Source: Girardinichthys multiradiatus (taxonomy: Eukaryota > Chordata > Actinopteri > Cyprinodontiformes > Goodeidae). From it: a stretch of 64,000 nucleotides of DNA. Under the pieces are notes generated by a model, which saw nothing but the letters and a program-made list of their open reading frames with translations, had not been told where the DNA came from and did not search any database. Positions 45,973 to 57,179 of this stretch are shown here, one piece after another. Positions within the stretch are counted from its first letter, which is position 1. Each line of letters opens with the position of its first letter. Location: positions 50,771,848 through 50,835,847 of the forward strand of contig NC_061812.1 of assembly GCF_021462225.1 (NCBI RefSeq). The letters run 5' to 3'. The translations under genes were made by a program, and so were the position numbers.

Positions 45973-46420
45973 CAGTGGCAGATGCTGGTCTTTCAAGGAG
46001 GGGAAGCTCAATTTCAAAATCGCTGACTCGCTCATTTCGCGTTCAATCAAAAAGGGATTCAGCCAATCAGCTGAATCATCCAATCAGCATGCAGAAGCCG
46101 AGCGTCCGGGCCAGCCGAGGCTAAACCACTGCCCTATAGACCCCCAGAGACGCTGAGCGTCTGATGGGCTGGACAAAGCCCAGCATTTTTGCTTCGCTAT
46201 TGAACTCACTGTTTAAAGCACTGTGAAGCTGCAGGAATGAGTGAGAGGAAAGCCGTATCGTTACCAGTGAAAAGAAGCTGATTCTGAACAAAAGTTGAGC
46301 GCGTTGAAGCCCATATTTAGTCAATGACATGAACACACAACAATGTGTATTTGATCACTTATTTTTAGACATTTTAGGGGAAGCTGAGTTTCCCTTGCAG
46401 TCTTAAAGCAATCGCCACTG
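45973..46420. mobile_element. hAT-type MITE, 448 bp, with 8-bp TSD
   Basis: Ends CAGTGGC … GCCACTG, flanked by GGTTCTAC at 45965-45972 and 46421-46428. Subterminal GAGGGGAAGCTCAATTTC and GGGGAAGCTGAGTTTCCC are similar. No transposase. It interrupts the L1-like ORF1 frame. Confidence 0.92.
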
Positions 46421-46700
46421 GGTTCTACATATCATCACATAGATTAGACAGAGCCACTTGGCGTTTCAACAGGTGCTGCAGCATTCTTTCATGCCACTGG
46501 CCTGTGCTGTCTGCCTCCTTGGTTCTCTTCCCAAATTTCTCCATCTTTAAATTCGCGAGTGACACTCCCAGTCTAGATAATGAGCCTTTGTGTCTGCAAA
46601 GGACCCCTTGTTTTCCTTCCTGAACTCTTAACTCCCGGATAATCTCCTCCATGTTCATTACTTCCAACTTTCCACTCGCCTTGTTCTGGGAAGATGCTCT
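46421..46700 (-). pseudogene. L1-like ORF1 N-terminal/coiled-coil part
   Basis: MEVMNMEEIIRELRVQEGKQ, LKMEKFGKRTKEADSTGQWH and HLLKRQVALSNLCDDM form the helical segment ahead of the ORF1 RRM. The reading joins …CDDM to the RRM segment once the MITE is removed. The 5' end of L1 is not identified further right. Confidence 0.7.
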
Positions 46701-46704
46701 TTTT

Positions 46705-47410
46705 TCCCTTTCATTTCTTCATGCGATTTGTGTTTATTCCTTGCATTTCTTGTATCTCTGACTATGCTCATGTCTGTCTTGGAGAACTTGGGTTCACCCT
46801 GTTTCAATTAAAATGTCATATATAATTTTACAAACAGCAAAACGCCACCGAATTCAAGGGAAGCCTCAACTCTGGTCATGTGTCTCAGAACAGGGCATCA
46901 CCGGAAGTCTTCAGTCAGGATTTGGTCGAGAGATTGATAACCAGTCTGTCAGAGCCAATTCCAAAAGCATCAAGGAAGATATTGCATGATAGTACTACTA
47001 CTAAAATAATATCTCTTTACCTAAGTCTGCTGTAATTTCCATCAAAAGGTTTTAAATCTTGATGTAAACATAAAAAAGTATCTGTCTCAGGTTTTGTTCT
47101 AAATTTTTTATATACTTTTGATTCAAAAGACAGAAAAGATGCTATGGGTGGCCTTTACACAGATTCAGCCAAATTTTTCAATACTGAACTACTATTTAAT
47201 CCCTTCAAAGGGAACCACTGACATTTGTTCCCTGATTTGTAATTTCTGTAAAAGAAATGCCGACATGTTTTTGCTGTTCAATTAGTTTCTTAGTTTAAAT
47301 GGTAAACCAACATGTCTTTGCTACCTTTTTCCTTGCCAGGCCTGTCAGTTAAGGAGAAAGATTATGTCATAGTGGTTTACAGTTGACATACTTGGAAGGT
47401 GACTGTGGCA
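46705..47410. other. No gene seen
   Basis: AT-rich sequence without recognisable coding. Confidence 0.4.
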
Positions 47411-47413
47411 CTA

Positions 47414-49016
47414 CAGGTACTTCTCAAAATATTAGCATATTGTGATAAAGTTCATTATTTTCCATAATGTCATGATGAACATTTAACATTCATATATTTT
47501 AGATTCATTGCACACTAACTGAAATATTTCAGGTCTTTTATTGTCTTAATACGGATGATTTTGGCATACAGCTCATGAAAACCCAAAATTCCTATCTCAC
47601 AAAATTAGCATATTTCATCCGACCAATAAAAAAAAGTGTTTTTAATACAAAAAACGTCAACCTTCAAATAATCATGTACAGTTAAGCACTCAATACTTGG
47701 TCGGTAATCCTTTTGCAGAAATGACTGCTTCAATGCGGCGTGGCATGGAGGCAATCAGCCTGTGGCACTGCTGAGGTCTTATGGAGGCCCAGGATGCTTT
47801 GATAGCGGCCTTTAGCTCATCCAGAGTGTTGGGTCTTGAGTCTCTCAATGTTCTCTTCACAATATCCCACAGATTCTCTATGGGGTTCAGGTCAGGAGAG
47901 TTGGCAGGCCAATTGAGCACAGTGATACCATGGTCAGTAAACCATTTACCAGTGGTTTTGGCACTGTGAGCAGGTGCCAGGTCGTGCTGAAAAATGAAAT
48001 CTTCATCTCCATAAAGCTTTTCAGCAGATGGAAGCATGAAGTGCTCCAAAATCTCCTGATAGCTAGCTGCATTGACCCTGCCCTTGATAAAACACAGTGG
48101 ACCAACACCAGCAGCTGACACGGCACCCCAGACCATCACTGACTGTGGGTACTTGACACTGGACTTCTGGCATTTTGGCATTTCAATCTCCCCAGTCTTC
48201 CTCCAGACTCTGGCACCTTGATTTCCGAATGACATGCAGAATTTGCTTTCATCCGAAAAAAGTACTTTGGACCACTGAGCAACAGTCCAGTGCTGCTTCT
48301 CTGTAGCCCAGGTCAGGCGATTCTGCCGCTGTTTCTGGTTCAAAAGTGGCTTGACCTGGGGAATGCAGCACCTGTAGCCCATTTTCTGCACACGCCTGTG
48401 CACAGGGGCTCTGGATGTTTCTACTCCAGACTCAGTCTTCCGCAGGTCCCCCAAGGTCTGGAATCGGCCCTTCTCCACAATCTTCCTCAGGGTCCGGTCA
48501 CCTCTTCTCGTTGTGCAGCGTTTTCTGCCACACTTTTTCCTTCCCACAGACTTCCCACTGAGGTGCCTTGATACAGCACTCTGGGAACAGCCTATTCGTT
48601 CAGAAATTTCTTTCTGTGTCTTACCCTCTTGCTTGAGGGTGTCAATAGTGGCCTTCTGGACAGCAGTCAGGTCAGCAGTCTTACCCATGATTGGGGTTTT
48701 GAGTGATGAACCAGGCTGGGAGTTTTAAAGGCCTCAGGAATCTTTTGCAGGTCTTTAGAGTTAACTCGTAGATTCAGATGATTAGGTTCATAGCTTGTTT
48801 AGAGACCCTTTTAATGATATGCTAATTTTGTGAGATAGGAATTTTGGGTTTTCATGAGCTGTATGCCAAAATCATCCGTATTAAGACAATAAAAGACCTG
48901 AAATATTTCAGTTAGTGTGCAATGAATCTAAAATATATGAATGTTAAAATTTCCTCATGACATTATGGAAAATAATGAACTTTATCACAATATGCTAATA
49001 TTTTGAGAAGGACCTG
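47414..49016 (-). mobile_element. Complete Tc1-like transposon, 1,603 bp
   Basis: Flanked by TA at 47412-47413 and 49017-49018. Terminal inverted repeats of about 210 bp start CAGGTACTTCTCAAAATATT (left) and CAGGTCCTTCTCAAAATATT (right, complement), with only a few differences along their length. It holds one uninterrupted transposase gene. It appears to have inserted into SINE-like sequence that resumes at 49019. Confidence 0.95.
47690..48688 (-). CDS. Tc1-like transposase, intact, 332 codons
   Basis: Cut-and-paste transposase that would bind the element's terminal repeats and excise and insert it at TA sites in the nucleus. MGKTADLTAVQKATIDTLKQ opens the first HTH (KEISERIGCSQSAVSRHL), with GRKKCGRKRCTTRRGDRTL as hook and basic region and APVHRRVQKMGYRCCIPQ as second HTH. 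The catalytic domain has FSDESKF (D1), FQHDLAPAHSAK (D2) and NSPDLNPIENLWDIV (E), with 34 residues between D2 and E, the DD34E spacing. It ends ISAKGLPTKY. No stop or shift in 332 residues, close to the usual 340. HDLAPAHS replaces the common QDNAPCH, but the Asp is kept. Confidence 0.95.
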   Translation of the reverse strand: MGKTADLTAVQKATIDTLKQEGKTQKEISERIGCSQSAVSRHLSGKSVGRKKCGRKRCTTRRGDRTLRKIVEKGRFQTLGDLRKTESGVETSRAPVHRRVQKMGYRCCIPQVKPLLNQKQRQNRLTWATEKQHWTVAQWSKVLFSDESKFCMSFGNQGARVWRKTGEIEMPKCQKSSVKYPQSVMVWGAVSAAGVGPLCFIKGRVNAASYQEILEHFMLPSAEKLYGDEDFIFQHDLAPAHSAKTTGKWFTDHGITVLNWPANSPDLNPIENLWDIVKRTLRDSRPNTLDELKAAIKASWASIRPQQCHRLIASMPRRIEAVISAKGLPTKY

Positions 49017-49018
49017 TA

Positions 49019-49290
49019 TAAGGTTAGAAGCTGTCTTTTTATGAGAACTTTGTGGGTTCAATTGCAGCTTTATACTAGGCCACATTTTGATGTGCCCTTA
49101 TTCATGCAACCCCAAGTAGCCGTATCTGTTCATCAGTGTATGAATGTGTTTGCGGGGCTGCATGGTGGCATGGTTGGTGATGCAGTGCTGACCTTGCAGC
49201 ATTAAGGACCAGGGTTCGACTACTGGCCAGCGGTCTTTCTGCATGGAGTTTGCATGTTCTCCCCGTGCATCGGGGTACTCTGGAGAGAAT
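49019..49290 (+). mobile_element. Two adjoining SINE pieces
   Basis: 49019-49152 resembles the SINE with TGTGGGTTCAATTGCAGC (B-box-like) and GATGTGCCCTTATTCATGCA. 49155-49290 is the head of the second family: GGGGCTGCATGGTGGCATGG TTGG (A-box-like), CAGGGTTCGACTACTGG (B box) and TTTCTGCATGGAGTTTGCAT GTTCTCCCCGTGCAT. The latter is the same family as 26143-26456 in the opposite orientation. Confidence 0.68.
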
Positions 49291-49294
49291 CCCT

Positions 49295-51235
49295 TTAATG
49301 CAATTTCAACAGTGCAATTATTTTTCCTTTATATTCAGATGCAGTGAGCTGCACTTTACTTTGAGATTGAGATTCTGTTCAACAAGTAAAATATTCAATT
49401 TGCTCATTCTCTGTAAGTATGGTGCATTCCTTGACATGTTTCAAAAGCATTTTAGGAGATGGTCTATCATGTACACTAAAATCAACTCATTTCAAATGGA
49501 ATTACTTTTCTCTTGTATGAGTGTGTGCAGAAAATCAGCTTTGCAAGATAAGGTTGGTGATTTTATTTTTGCTGTCAACAAATCAGACTGAAAGTGCTCA
49601 GCCACAGAAGCATTAGTCTGTACTTCCACCAGAAATCTTACTTTAACAGGAATAAATGGGACATTTGTTGGGACCTGTTTTTGGGGGTGAATTAATCCAC
49701 TTTTAAGTGAGAAATTCTGACAGCTATGTGAGACTGAATAACAATAAACTATTTACACTGCGTATGCGAGTGTTTGTTATGGATGAAGAAACATCGCTTG
49801 GTGCCACAGTAAGTCTGATGTGTTTTTAAAAGCTCAAGGGTAATACCAGAACTTTAAGGAACAGAGAAACAGCCCAATACATGAGGCTTGAGATAATCAA
49901 TTTGGATTCTTATTTTAATAAAAGAAACGTAAGAAAAACAAATGTGTGCATATTACAATTGTTATATTTGTCATGTTTACATGGTAAATTACAAAGACAA
50001 CAAAAGATGTTTGCCATAAATCAAAAGTCCCCTCATTGTAATAATTCAACTAATTCCTCTTTCCAGTCCCTACTCAGCACGGTTTGGTACAGCTTAACTC
50101 GCTTTTCAGGCCTTTAATTAACCGTTACGTTGTACTGTTATTATTTTTAGTACCTGGCTTGATGCGGTTCCAAGCGAGCCAACCCGTGCTGAAAACGCAA
50201 CGTCAGAAGACTGTCAGTCACTGATTGGGTAGGGGGCGCTGTCGCTAGTCACAGCATATTATAACGACTAATATCTTCAACCTTTAATTGTTGTACACTG
50301 GACTTATTATGCAAACTAGCATATGGTACCGTTAGCTTACCCTCACACATTCTCCTGCTTGTACCTTTCAGTTTGACACTGCTCCAAGGCTTCCCTCACT
50401 CTGCTGTACTTATCCACAGTGCTTCGTTTTGCTGCCCGCAGCATTCTCTGGCTCATCTTTAACTATGAGTCTGACAACAACCACAGACTGAGCAGCAGGT
50501 CCTCCATTGGTGTTGTGTTTAGGTCACATACAAAATCACATCACATTAGTTTTTTGGACCGTGGGGCCACCTTGCTACTGACGAGCCTGCCTACATTGAG
50601 ATGATGCTTTCTATCTGTATGTTAGCTAATTTAAAAACAAATGTATGTGAGTCTAAACATGTGAAAATAAAATACATTATTGTGTCTCATCATGTCACAG
50701 AAGAACGTATGTTTCTTTGATGCAATTTCAATGCTTTTAACAGTGCATGTGTAGTGGGATCAAGGGTGTAGTCACCTATTTGTTTAGATATTTTGTTCAT
50801 ATTTAGGGATCTATTGGCCATCTGAAGATGAATTATTAGTACTCTATAAGTACTGAAATAAAATAATTATTAACCAAATTACAAGCATTCTGGATGAGTG
50901 AATCGCGATAAGCACAGAAAAAGCACAATGATATTGTTACTTGAGATGTTATTACTGGCTTAATGCTGCAATATTTGAGTAGCAGTTGTGTAAATACTGT
51001 AGCAGTGGTTATCATTTGCAGTATATATATATAGCATTTGAAAGCATGCTACAAAATTGTCAAAAAAATCCATGGCTGGTTAGGTTATCTGGTCATTAAA
51101 TTGTGTCTTTTACAGTGTTGAATGCATAGCAAGTTGATCCTAAACTCTTATTTAGCATTGTCTCTTCTTGTGCTATTGAAACAAAAAGTAGATATGCAAT
51201 ATCAATATAACCTTGTCCTTGTTTCACAGCATTAG
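49295..51235. other. No gene seen
   Basis: AT-rich DNA with several short ORFs (113 codons at 49250-49591) lacking recognisable family features. Confidence 0.4.
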
Positions 51236-51254
51236 TGGCCTTTATTTTACAATA

Positions 51255-51430
51255 TTTTTATTAAAAGTAGGCAGACAGGAAATGGAGGCAGAAAAAGAGA
51301 GGGGGAAGACATTCGACAAATGTCACCAGGACTCGAACCCAGGACAGCCGCATCGAGGACTGAAGCCTCTGTACATGTGTCACGAGCTGAACCTCTACAC
51401 CTGCAGCGCCGCATACCCTTGTCTCGTTGG
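51255..51430 (-). mobile_element. tRNA-derived SINE, second family
   Basis: In minus orientation it carries a tRNA-like head with GGGTTCGAGTCC (perfect B box, complement of GGACTCGAACCC at about 51332) and CATGTACAGAGGCTTCAGTC, then CCCCCTCTCTTTTTCTGCCT. This is a common teleost SINE layout. Only the head and part of the body remain. Confidence 0.65.
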
Positions 51431-51845
51431 ATTATTTGGTCTAAACTGATTGGATGAACTTGGATGCACAGCTCCTGGAGCTATGATGATGACTAGCTGG
51501 GTTGGTGTTTATAATTATTAACTTTTACTGGGACTTTTTATCTTGATTAGCCATCCCATCTGCTCCTCTGTCAGCATTGTGTACTCACAAATCAGCTGAT
51601 AGCAGTAAGGCATGCGGACCTCCTGCATGGAGAAAAGTTTGACATACCACCGAAGCTGTGTAGCAAAAGATGAAGAGGCTGTCGGGCTGGTGTTAAGCAA
51701 CGTCTAAAACAATGGAGATTCAAGCCCTTCATTCCGGCATTCATTTTCTGAAAATTGCATACTCTGGTTAACAAAATGGAACAGCCAGAAGCACTTACCA
51801 GGTCACATAGTGAAGACAAGGAGTGTAGCTTCATGTGTTTCCCAG

Positions 51846-51877
51846 GGCATATCCACATCAAATGATGTGGATATGCC
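51846..51877. repeat. Perfect inverted repeat at a LINE 5' truncation point
   Basis: GGCATATCCACATCA (51846-51860), AA, TGATGTGGATATGCC (51863-51877). The right arm is the start of the LINE coding sequence; the left arm is its inverted copy. Confidence 0.92.
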
Positions 51878-53655
51878 TTATTGCCATCGGAAAGCACCCT
51901 TACTATCTTCCAAGGGAATTTACAAATGTTATTGCCATCAATGCTCACATTCCTACTTCCGGAAAACCTGACGCTGCATGTGACATCATTCATTCTGTCA
52001 TAGCTGACCTCCTCAAAAAACACCCAGAAGCATTTATTTTTATTACTGGTGACTTCAATCATGCCTCCCTATTTAAAACTCCCCACTTTTAATGAATTAA
52101 GACTATAGATCTGTTCTACACAAAAACACATATTCATACAGAACACATCGTACACAAACTACTGAAAAAGAAATTGTAGGAAAACAAACATCTACAAGAG
52201 GAAGCTGGAGATAAACTCAATAATAACAAGGAAGGGACGACTTTGCAGGGATGAGAGATATCACAGGACTAAAAGTGAAAGCTTGTGACTCTGTTGAGGG
52301 GGACCTTGAGATGGGCAAATGAGTTTAATCGTGGGAAATCTCCTAGTTCTGACAGTATCAGCCCAAGGGTTCTGAAGGCTTGCGCGGGTCAGTTCAGTGG
52401 GGTACCTCTTTGATGTGAGCCTGAAGCAACAAATAGTTCCAGAGCTAATGAAAACATCATGTCTGGTCCCAGTTCCAAAGAAAGTACGTCCTAAAGCACT
52501 GCATGACTATAGAACCATAGCTCTGACCTACCAGATTATAAAGGTCATCTAGAGGCTGGTTCTGGTGCACCTGAGGACACAGGCGTGTGCAGCCCAGGAC
52601 CCTCTGCAGTTTTTCTACCAGCCCCATGTAGGAGTGGAGCATTGAATTATATACCTGCTCCACAGGGTTTATTCCTCCCTGGACAGACCTGATACTATTG
52701 TCCGCATCCTTTTCTTTGACTTTTCTCACGCCTTCAATGCCATTCAACCTAAGGGAAAAACTGAAGAAAATGGATGTGATTGCGTCACTCATAATGTGGA
52801 TCACTGATTATCTGACGGAAAGACCACAGTTTGTAAAGTTGCAGAGGTGTGTGTCAGATTGCCTGACATGCATTGTCAAGGCCCCCCAGGGAACAGTGCT
52901 GTCTTCTTTCCTCTTCTCCACCTAAACTGCAGACTTTAAATACTGTTCCAGGTTGTGTCATCTGCAAAGTTTGTAGAGAGGGGACGGGAGGATGAGTACA
53001 GGAAGCTGGTGGACAACTTTGTGAGGTTAGAACCAATTACAGATAAATATATATAAGACCAAGGAAGTGGTGATCAACTTTAATCAAAAAAAGATATTGG
53101 TGCTCCATCATAGGGGAAGATGTGGAGTAAGTAACATCATACAAGTATCTCAGTGTTACCCTTGACTGTAAGCTGCAGTGGACCACGGACATTGAGGTAC
53201 TGTACAAAAAGGGTATGAGTAAACTCTATTTCCTCCACAAGCTCAGGTCCTTTAATATATGTAGTAGGATGTTCCAGATGTTTTATCAATCCTCTGTGGC
53301 TAGTGCAATATTCTTCTGTAGTGTGCTGGGGTGCCGGAATAAACACGAAGGACTCAAAAAGAATAAATAATCTCTTAAAAAGGCTGAGCCCATTGTTGCG
53401 ACCACGCTGGCTCCATTGGATAAGGTGGTGAGAGACAGAATGTTGGGGAAGATCAGAGCCATTATCCACAATGTCTCTCAACCTCTTTACAGCACAATAG
53501 ATGGCCTAAGGAGTACTCACAGCCAAAGATTTCTGCAGCCCAGATGTGTTAAGGAGCGCTAAAACACTTTTTTTCTGCCTGAGGCTGTCGAACTGTCGGA
53601 AGGGGAACGAATTTCCCCTTTGAGGATTCATAAAGTTTCAATCAATCAATCAATA
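51863..53655 (+). pseudogene. Jockey/L2-like LINE, 5'-truncated, decayed
   Basis: Endonuclease piece YYLPREFTNVIAINAHIPTS, KPDAACDIIHSVIADLLKKH and FIFITGDFNHASL (the GDFN metal site). After a deletion comes the RT: CLVPVPKKVRPKALHDYRTI, LQFFYQPHVGVEH, ILFFDFSHAFNAIQ (with D..H/AF), then GPPGNSAVF and later FINPLWLVQYSS and NNLLKRLSPLL. It ends with GAATTTCCCCTTTGAGGATT CATAAAGTTTCAATCAATCAATCAAT, the usual 3' end with a short tandem tail. Many stops. Confidence 0.8.
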
Positions 53656-53766
53656 GTGTGACAGGGGTATAAGAATAAATTTCCAAAAGTGTGAAATCAT
53701 TTTATAGAGCCTGGACTACACTTAGAATCTTGTTGTCATATTGTTCTTTAGGTAAGTAGTTCATAC

Positions 53767-53916
53767 CTCAGTGTTGAGCTTAAGTCTGCGGACTCCCAGA
53801 TCCACCCCCGTGAAGCTCTCATCTGCAGCAATGGTGTCAATCTTAATGAACTGGTTCTCCCGTATGGCTGAACCCACGGCTCTGTCAGACTCATAGTAGT
53901 ACAGGTTGAAAGTTTC
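53767..53916 (-). CDS. epha8: Eph receptor (EphA8-like) exon: middle of ligand-binding domain
   Basis: The 150-nt exon (50 codons, phase 0-0) reads [61 protein letters not shown] is a hallmark of Eph ligand-binding domains, and [10 protein letters not shown] fits EphA8. Acceptor TGTTCTGCAG|GAA, donor GAG|GTATGA. Separated from the next exon by 17,209 nt of transposon-filled intron. Confidence 0.93.
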
Positions 53917-53919
53917 CTG

Positions 53920-56125
53920 CAGAACAAGCAAAGTAAGAAGCATCAAATTCAAAATTAGTGAATATTTGCAAAAAAACAACAAAGTTTATCAGTTTAAACA
54001 TTATTTGACCTTTGGGGGAAGACTGGTTACCAAGAGGAAAATACACATGCACAGGGATAACTCACCAACTCTACAAAAAATGCCCTCAGCCAGGAATAAA
54101 CCAGGATTTATTAGAAGCAGTGCTTACTGTGCAAGCTGCCAGTGAACAAACATATATCTGTATAAATATTCACAGCTGATGAAAAACACACCTCTGCATC
54201 TGGGACACACTAGAAGGCTGGCAGGCCTGTGTCTGCGCTCGCCTTTTTGTTTACACAGTTTGGAAAATAGTCATGAGCTGATGCTGTAAATTAATTAATG
54301 CTGATGGTTATTATGCCAAAAGGACATTCATCTGCTTCAGCTGATGTTGATTTAAGTGACATTTCTTATTGACATTTATTTTCCTTAAGTTTATCTTCAA
54401 AACGTACCACTTGTCTAAACTTGTTACTGTTGGACAATACAAACATATAAAAAAAGAAGCACAGCATCTGTTGTTTTTTTTTTTTTGCAAATTACACAAG
54501 AATCCAATTCAAACTGGACCTAATAAGGTTACTGGAGAGCCAAGGATTGGTGAAAAACACTGTGTATATAACCAATGTAAACTGTACAACTATAAAATGG
54601 GGAGTTTGAATTAAAGCAATTTGCAAATTTTCAGTTTTACTTAAGGTCTACCTGGTCTATTTTTGAGGGCTTAAAAAGTAGTCACACTTTGGGCTTGGAG
54701 CTGCAACACATATTTATATTTTCAGAGTTATTAGAGTTATTAGAAGATAATACTTGTTGAAATTTCAGCTGGCATAGCTTGATGAAACATGAGCATGCAC
54801 ATATGGGCCGGTATTCCCATCTTAGTGAGAAGGTACGGTTGACCCCATTGCTAGGTGTGATGCTGTCTTCTAAGAGCTGTGATTGGTTGTTAACCCCCCC
54901 CCAAAAAAAAAAGTAAACTCGCTCTTAGTAATCGATGGAGAGAAATTAACCAATGATAGAATTTAGACTGAATTGTGAACTGTGTAAATCATTATAATAA
55001 AACTTAGCTAAATTAAATTAATTGTCACACACCATCAACTTGAACACTATTCACATGCTCATCATTGTTTTGATTTGCTTATTATCCTACATCTTCTATT
55101 TGATATATAAATCTCACCTGTCAGCATTTTACAGTGATCTCCTTCTTGTATAACGAGGTTTAGTTTGGTAAAACGACCAAAACAAAACAGAGACAAAAAG
55201 GTGGAGAAAACCGAACTGAACAGAGGAGCAGAGCCTGCTGGTGGAGGAGAAGAGAGGAGTGTTAAAAGGTAGATTTGGTCCTGGGATCACGGTGAGATCA
55301 AACAAGCATTCCTGAGCAGATCAATGTATTTTATTCATGGTTATTTATTAGTGTTTCTATTATTTATTTATCCTTCCTAATATTAACTTACTAGACCTTT
55401 AATCTGTCCTGCCGCTGAAACTATTTAATATCTTCCAAGGGAGATGATGAAGTTTATCTTATCTCTATATTAATAATTATGTGATTGTTATAGAAGTTTA
55501 TGTGCTCATTTATTCAACTGTTTAGGGGTAGATCCCTGCGTGATCGAGCTGGTAGCGTTTTATTCATTCGCTGTTCATTGTACAGATGATATCTCTCCTT
55601 TCTCTCTGTCTTTCCACCATCTTCTTTTCTTAAGACACTTTAAGAATCACTAAAAGTCCTCCTCACTACTCTTTAACATCTGTTCACCTTAGGAGCTATC
55701 TTTAGGCTTGAGGTGCTTTGTGAATAATTTTTATCTTACCAAGGGGAATGGCTAAAAACAAATCTTAGAATTCACGAAATTCTGGGATTTTTCCTAGAAT
55801 GACATTACTAGGAGCTACATTTAGTCTCAGAATTCTTTGTGAATATGCGCCCAGAAATGTTAGCATGTCAACAGAATGAATCCGGATTATATAAAGAGAC
55901 ATTTATCAGCTACATTTATTTATTATTCACTCATTCTTCTGTTTTCTTTACCCACTTTACCATATTAAAAGTGACAAGGGAGCTAAATCCTATTCAGCAG
56001 TCAATGAGCCAGAGTCCACACCTTGAACCCTTACATAATATTCTAATTTTAAAAAACACTCTTGAGAGATCATAAAAAGATAAGTCTCATTTTCCACCCT
56101 CTGTACTCATTCTGACCTAACATTA
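53920..56125. other. Eph intron, no other gene seen
   Basis: AT-rich intron of 2,210 nt between Eph exons. A C-run followed by an A-run (CCCCCCC CCAAAAAAAAAA) lies at 54894-54912. No recognised element. Confidence 0.6.
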
Positions 56126-56126
56126 C

Positions 56127-56270
56127 CTTGCAGGTACCTAGAACTCCAGGCATGCTGTTGCAGTCTCTCAGGGTGAACTTGACCTCAATGTAGATCCTCC
56201 TGGCACCTTCTCGAGGGATCCAGCCAGACCTTAACCAGTTGTTCTGACTTGGGCTCATCACATTACAGAC
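56127..56270 (-). CDS. epha8: Eph receptor (EphA8-like) exon: ligand-binding domain
   Basis: The 144-nt exon (48 codons, phase 0-0) reads [54 protein letters not shown] and [19 protein letters not shown] are Eph hallmarks, with conserved Cys residues of the fold. Acceptor CTAAATTAG|GTC, donor AAG|GTAATG. The SPSQNNWLR…PR.GARR wording supports EphA8. Confidence 0.93.
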
Positions 56271-56274
56271 CTAA

Positions 56275-57175
56275 TTTAGAGTATATGCTATTGTTAAATC
56301 ACTACCAAAGACAGAATCTTTGTTGAAAAACAAAAGAAAACAATTTACAGTATAGGTAACTATTTGAGGGATGGTTCAGGATTTTTGAAGTGGCATTCTG
56401 TTAAAAACCTATAGGCAGGTAATATCTTACCTGTTCTAGGTAACTCTCTTGGTATCTTCACTTGGTACCAATTCAGATTAGATAGACCCTGGAGATTGAA
56501 ACCCATGCCTTTTCTGAGAGGGGTCAAGGTCCTATCTTCCATCTTACAACTCCAATCCCAAAACATCACATGGAAACACCTTTTTTTTTTCTTTTTTGTG
56601 TTTAAACCATTGTTACATTTACATTGGATGAACATTTTACACAAGAAATAGTAGTAGAAGGCATCATGCCACCAATAGGTTTCCTCTGTGAAAACCACAT
56701 TAAGAATGAAACATGTAAAGCAAGGCAATTAAAAGTAAATGTCTTATATAAAATAATATAGAGCTTTGAATGAACACTATTTTATTGATTTTCATGCCGC
56801 ATTCCTTTTCTATTAGGCAGAAACTCTTTACATGTTGCAGTCTCAGCATGTTTCACAGATCACTAAAGTATTAAAAAAGATTTTCAACTAAAAATGCTGA
56901 CCTCATTACTAAAATGAGTTACAAACTGCAGATCAGATATTAGCTACATAAAAATATTTAACAGAACCCCACTTCAAAGTTCTCCTTCTATCCCATATCA
57001 ATTTGTTTTAAAGAGTGTAACATTTAATGATACAAAACTACAATTTTTTTGGGACATGTTGTACACACAGAAAAATGTATCTTTCTTTCAAAAGGAATTT
57101 GTTTAGTTTATGTCCTGCACTGAAAATTATTTTTATTCAGCATGCTATTTTTTTTTATCACATTTTTAACTTAAA
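56275..57175. other. Eph intron, no gene seen
   Basis: AT-rich intron sequence. The frames near 56360-56728 show no recognisable family. Confidence 0.5.
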
Positions 57176-57179
57176 GGTT

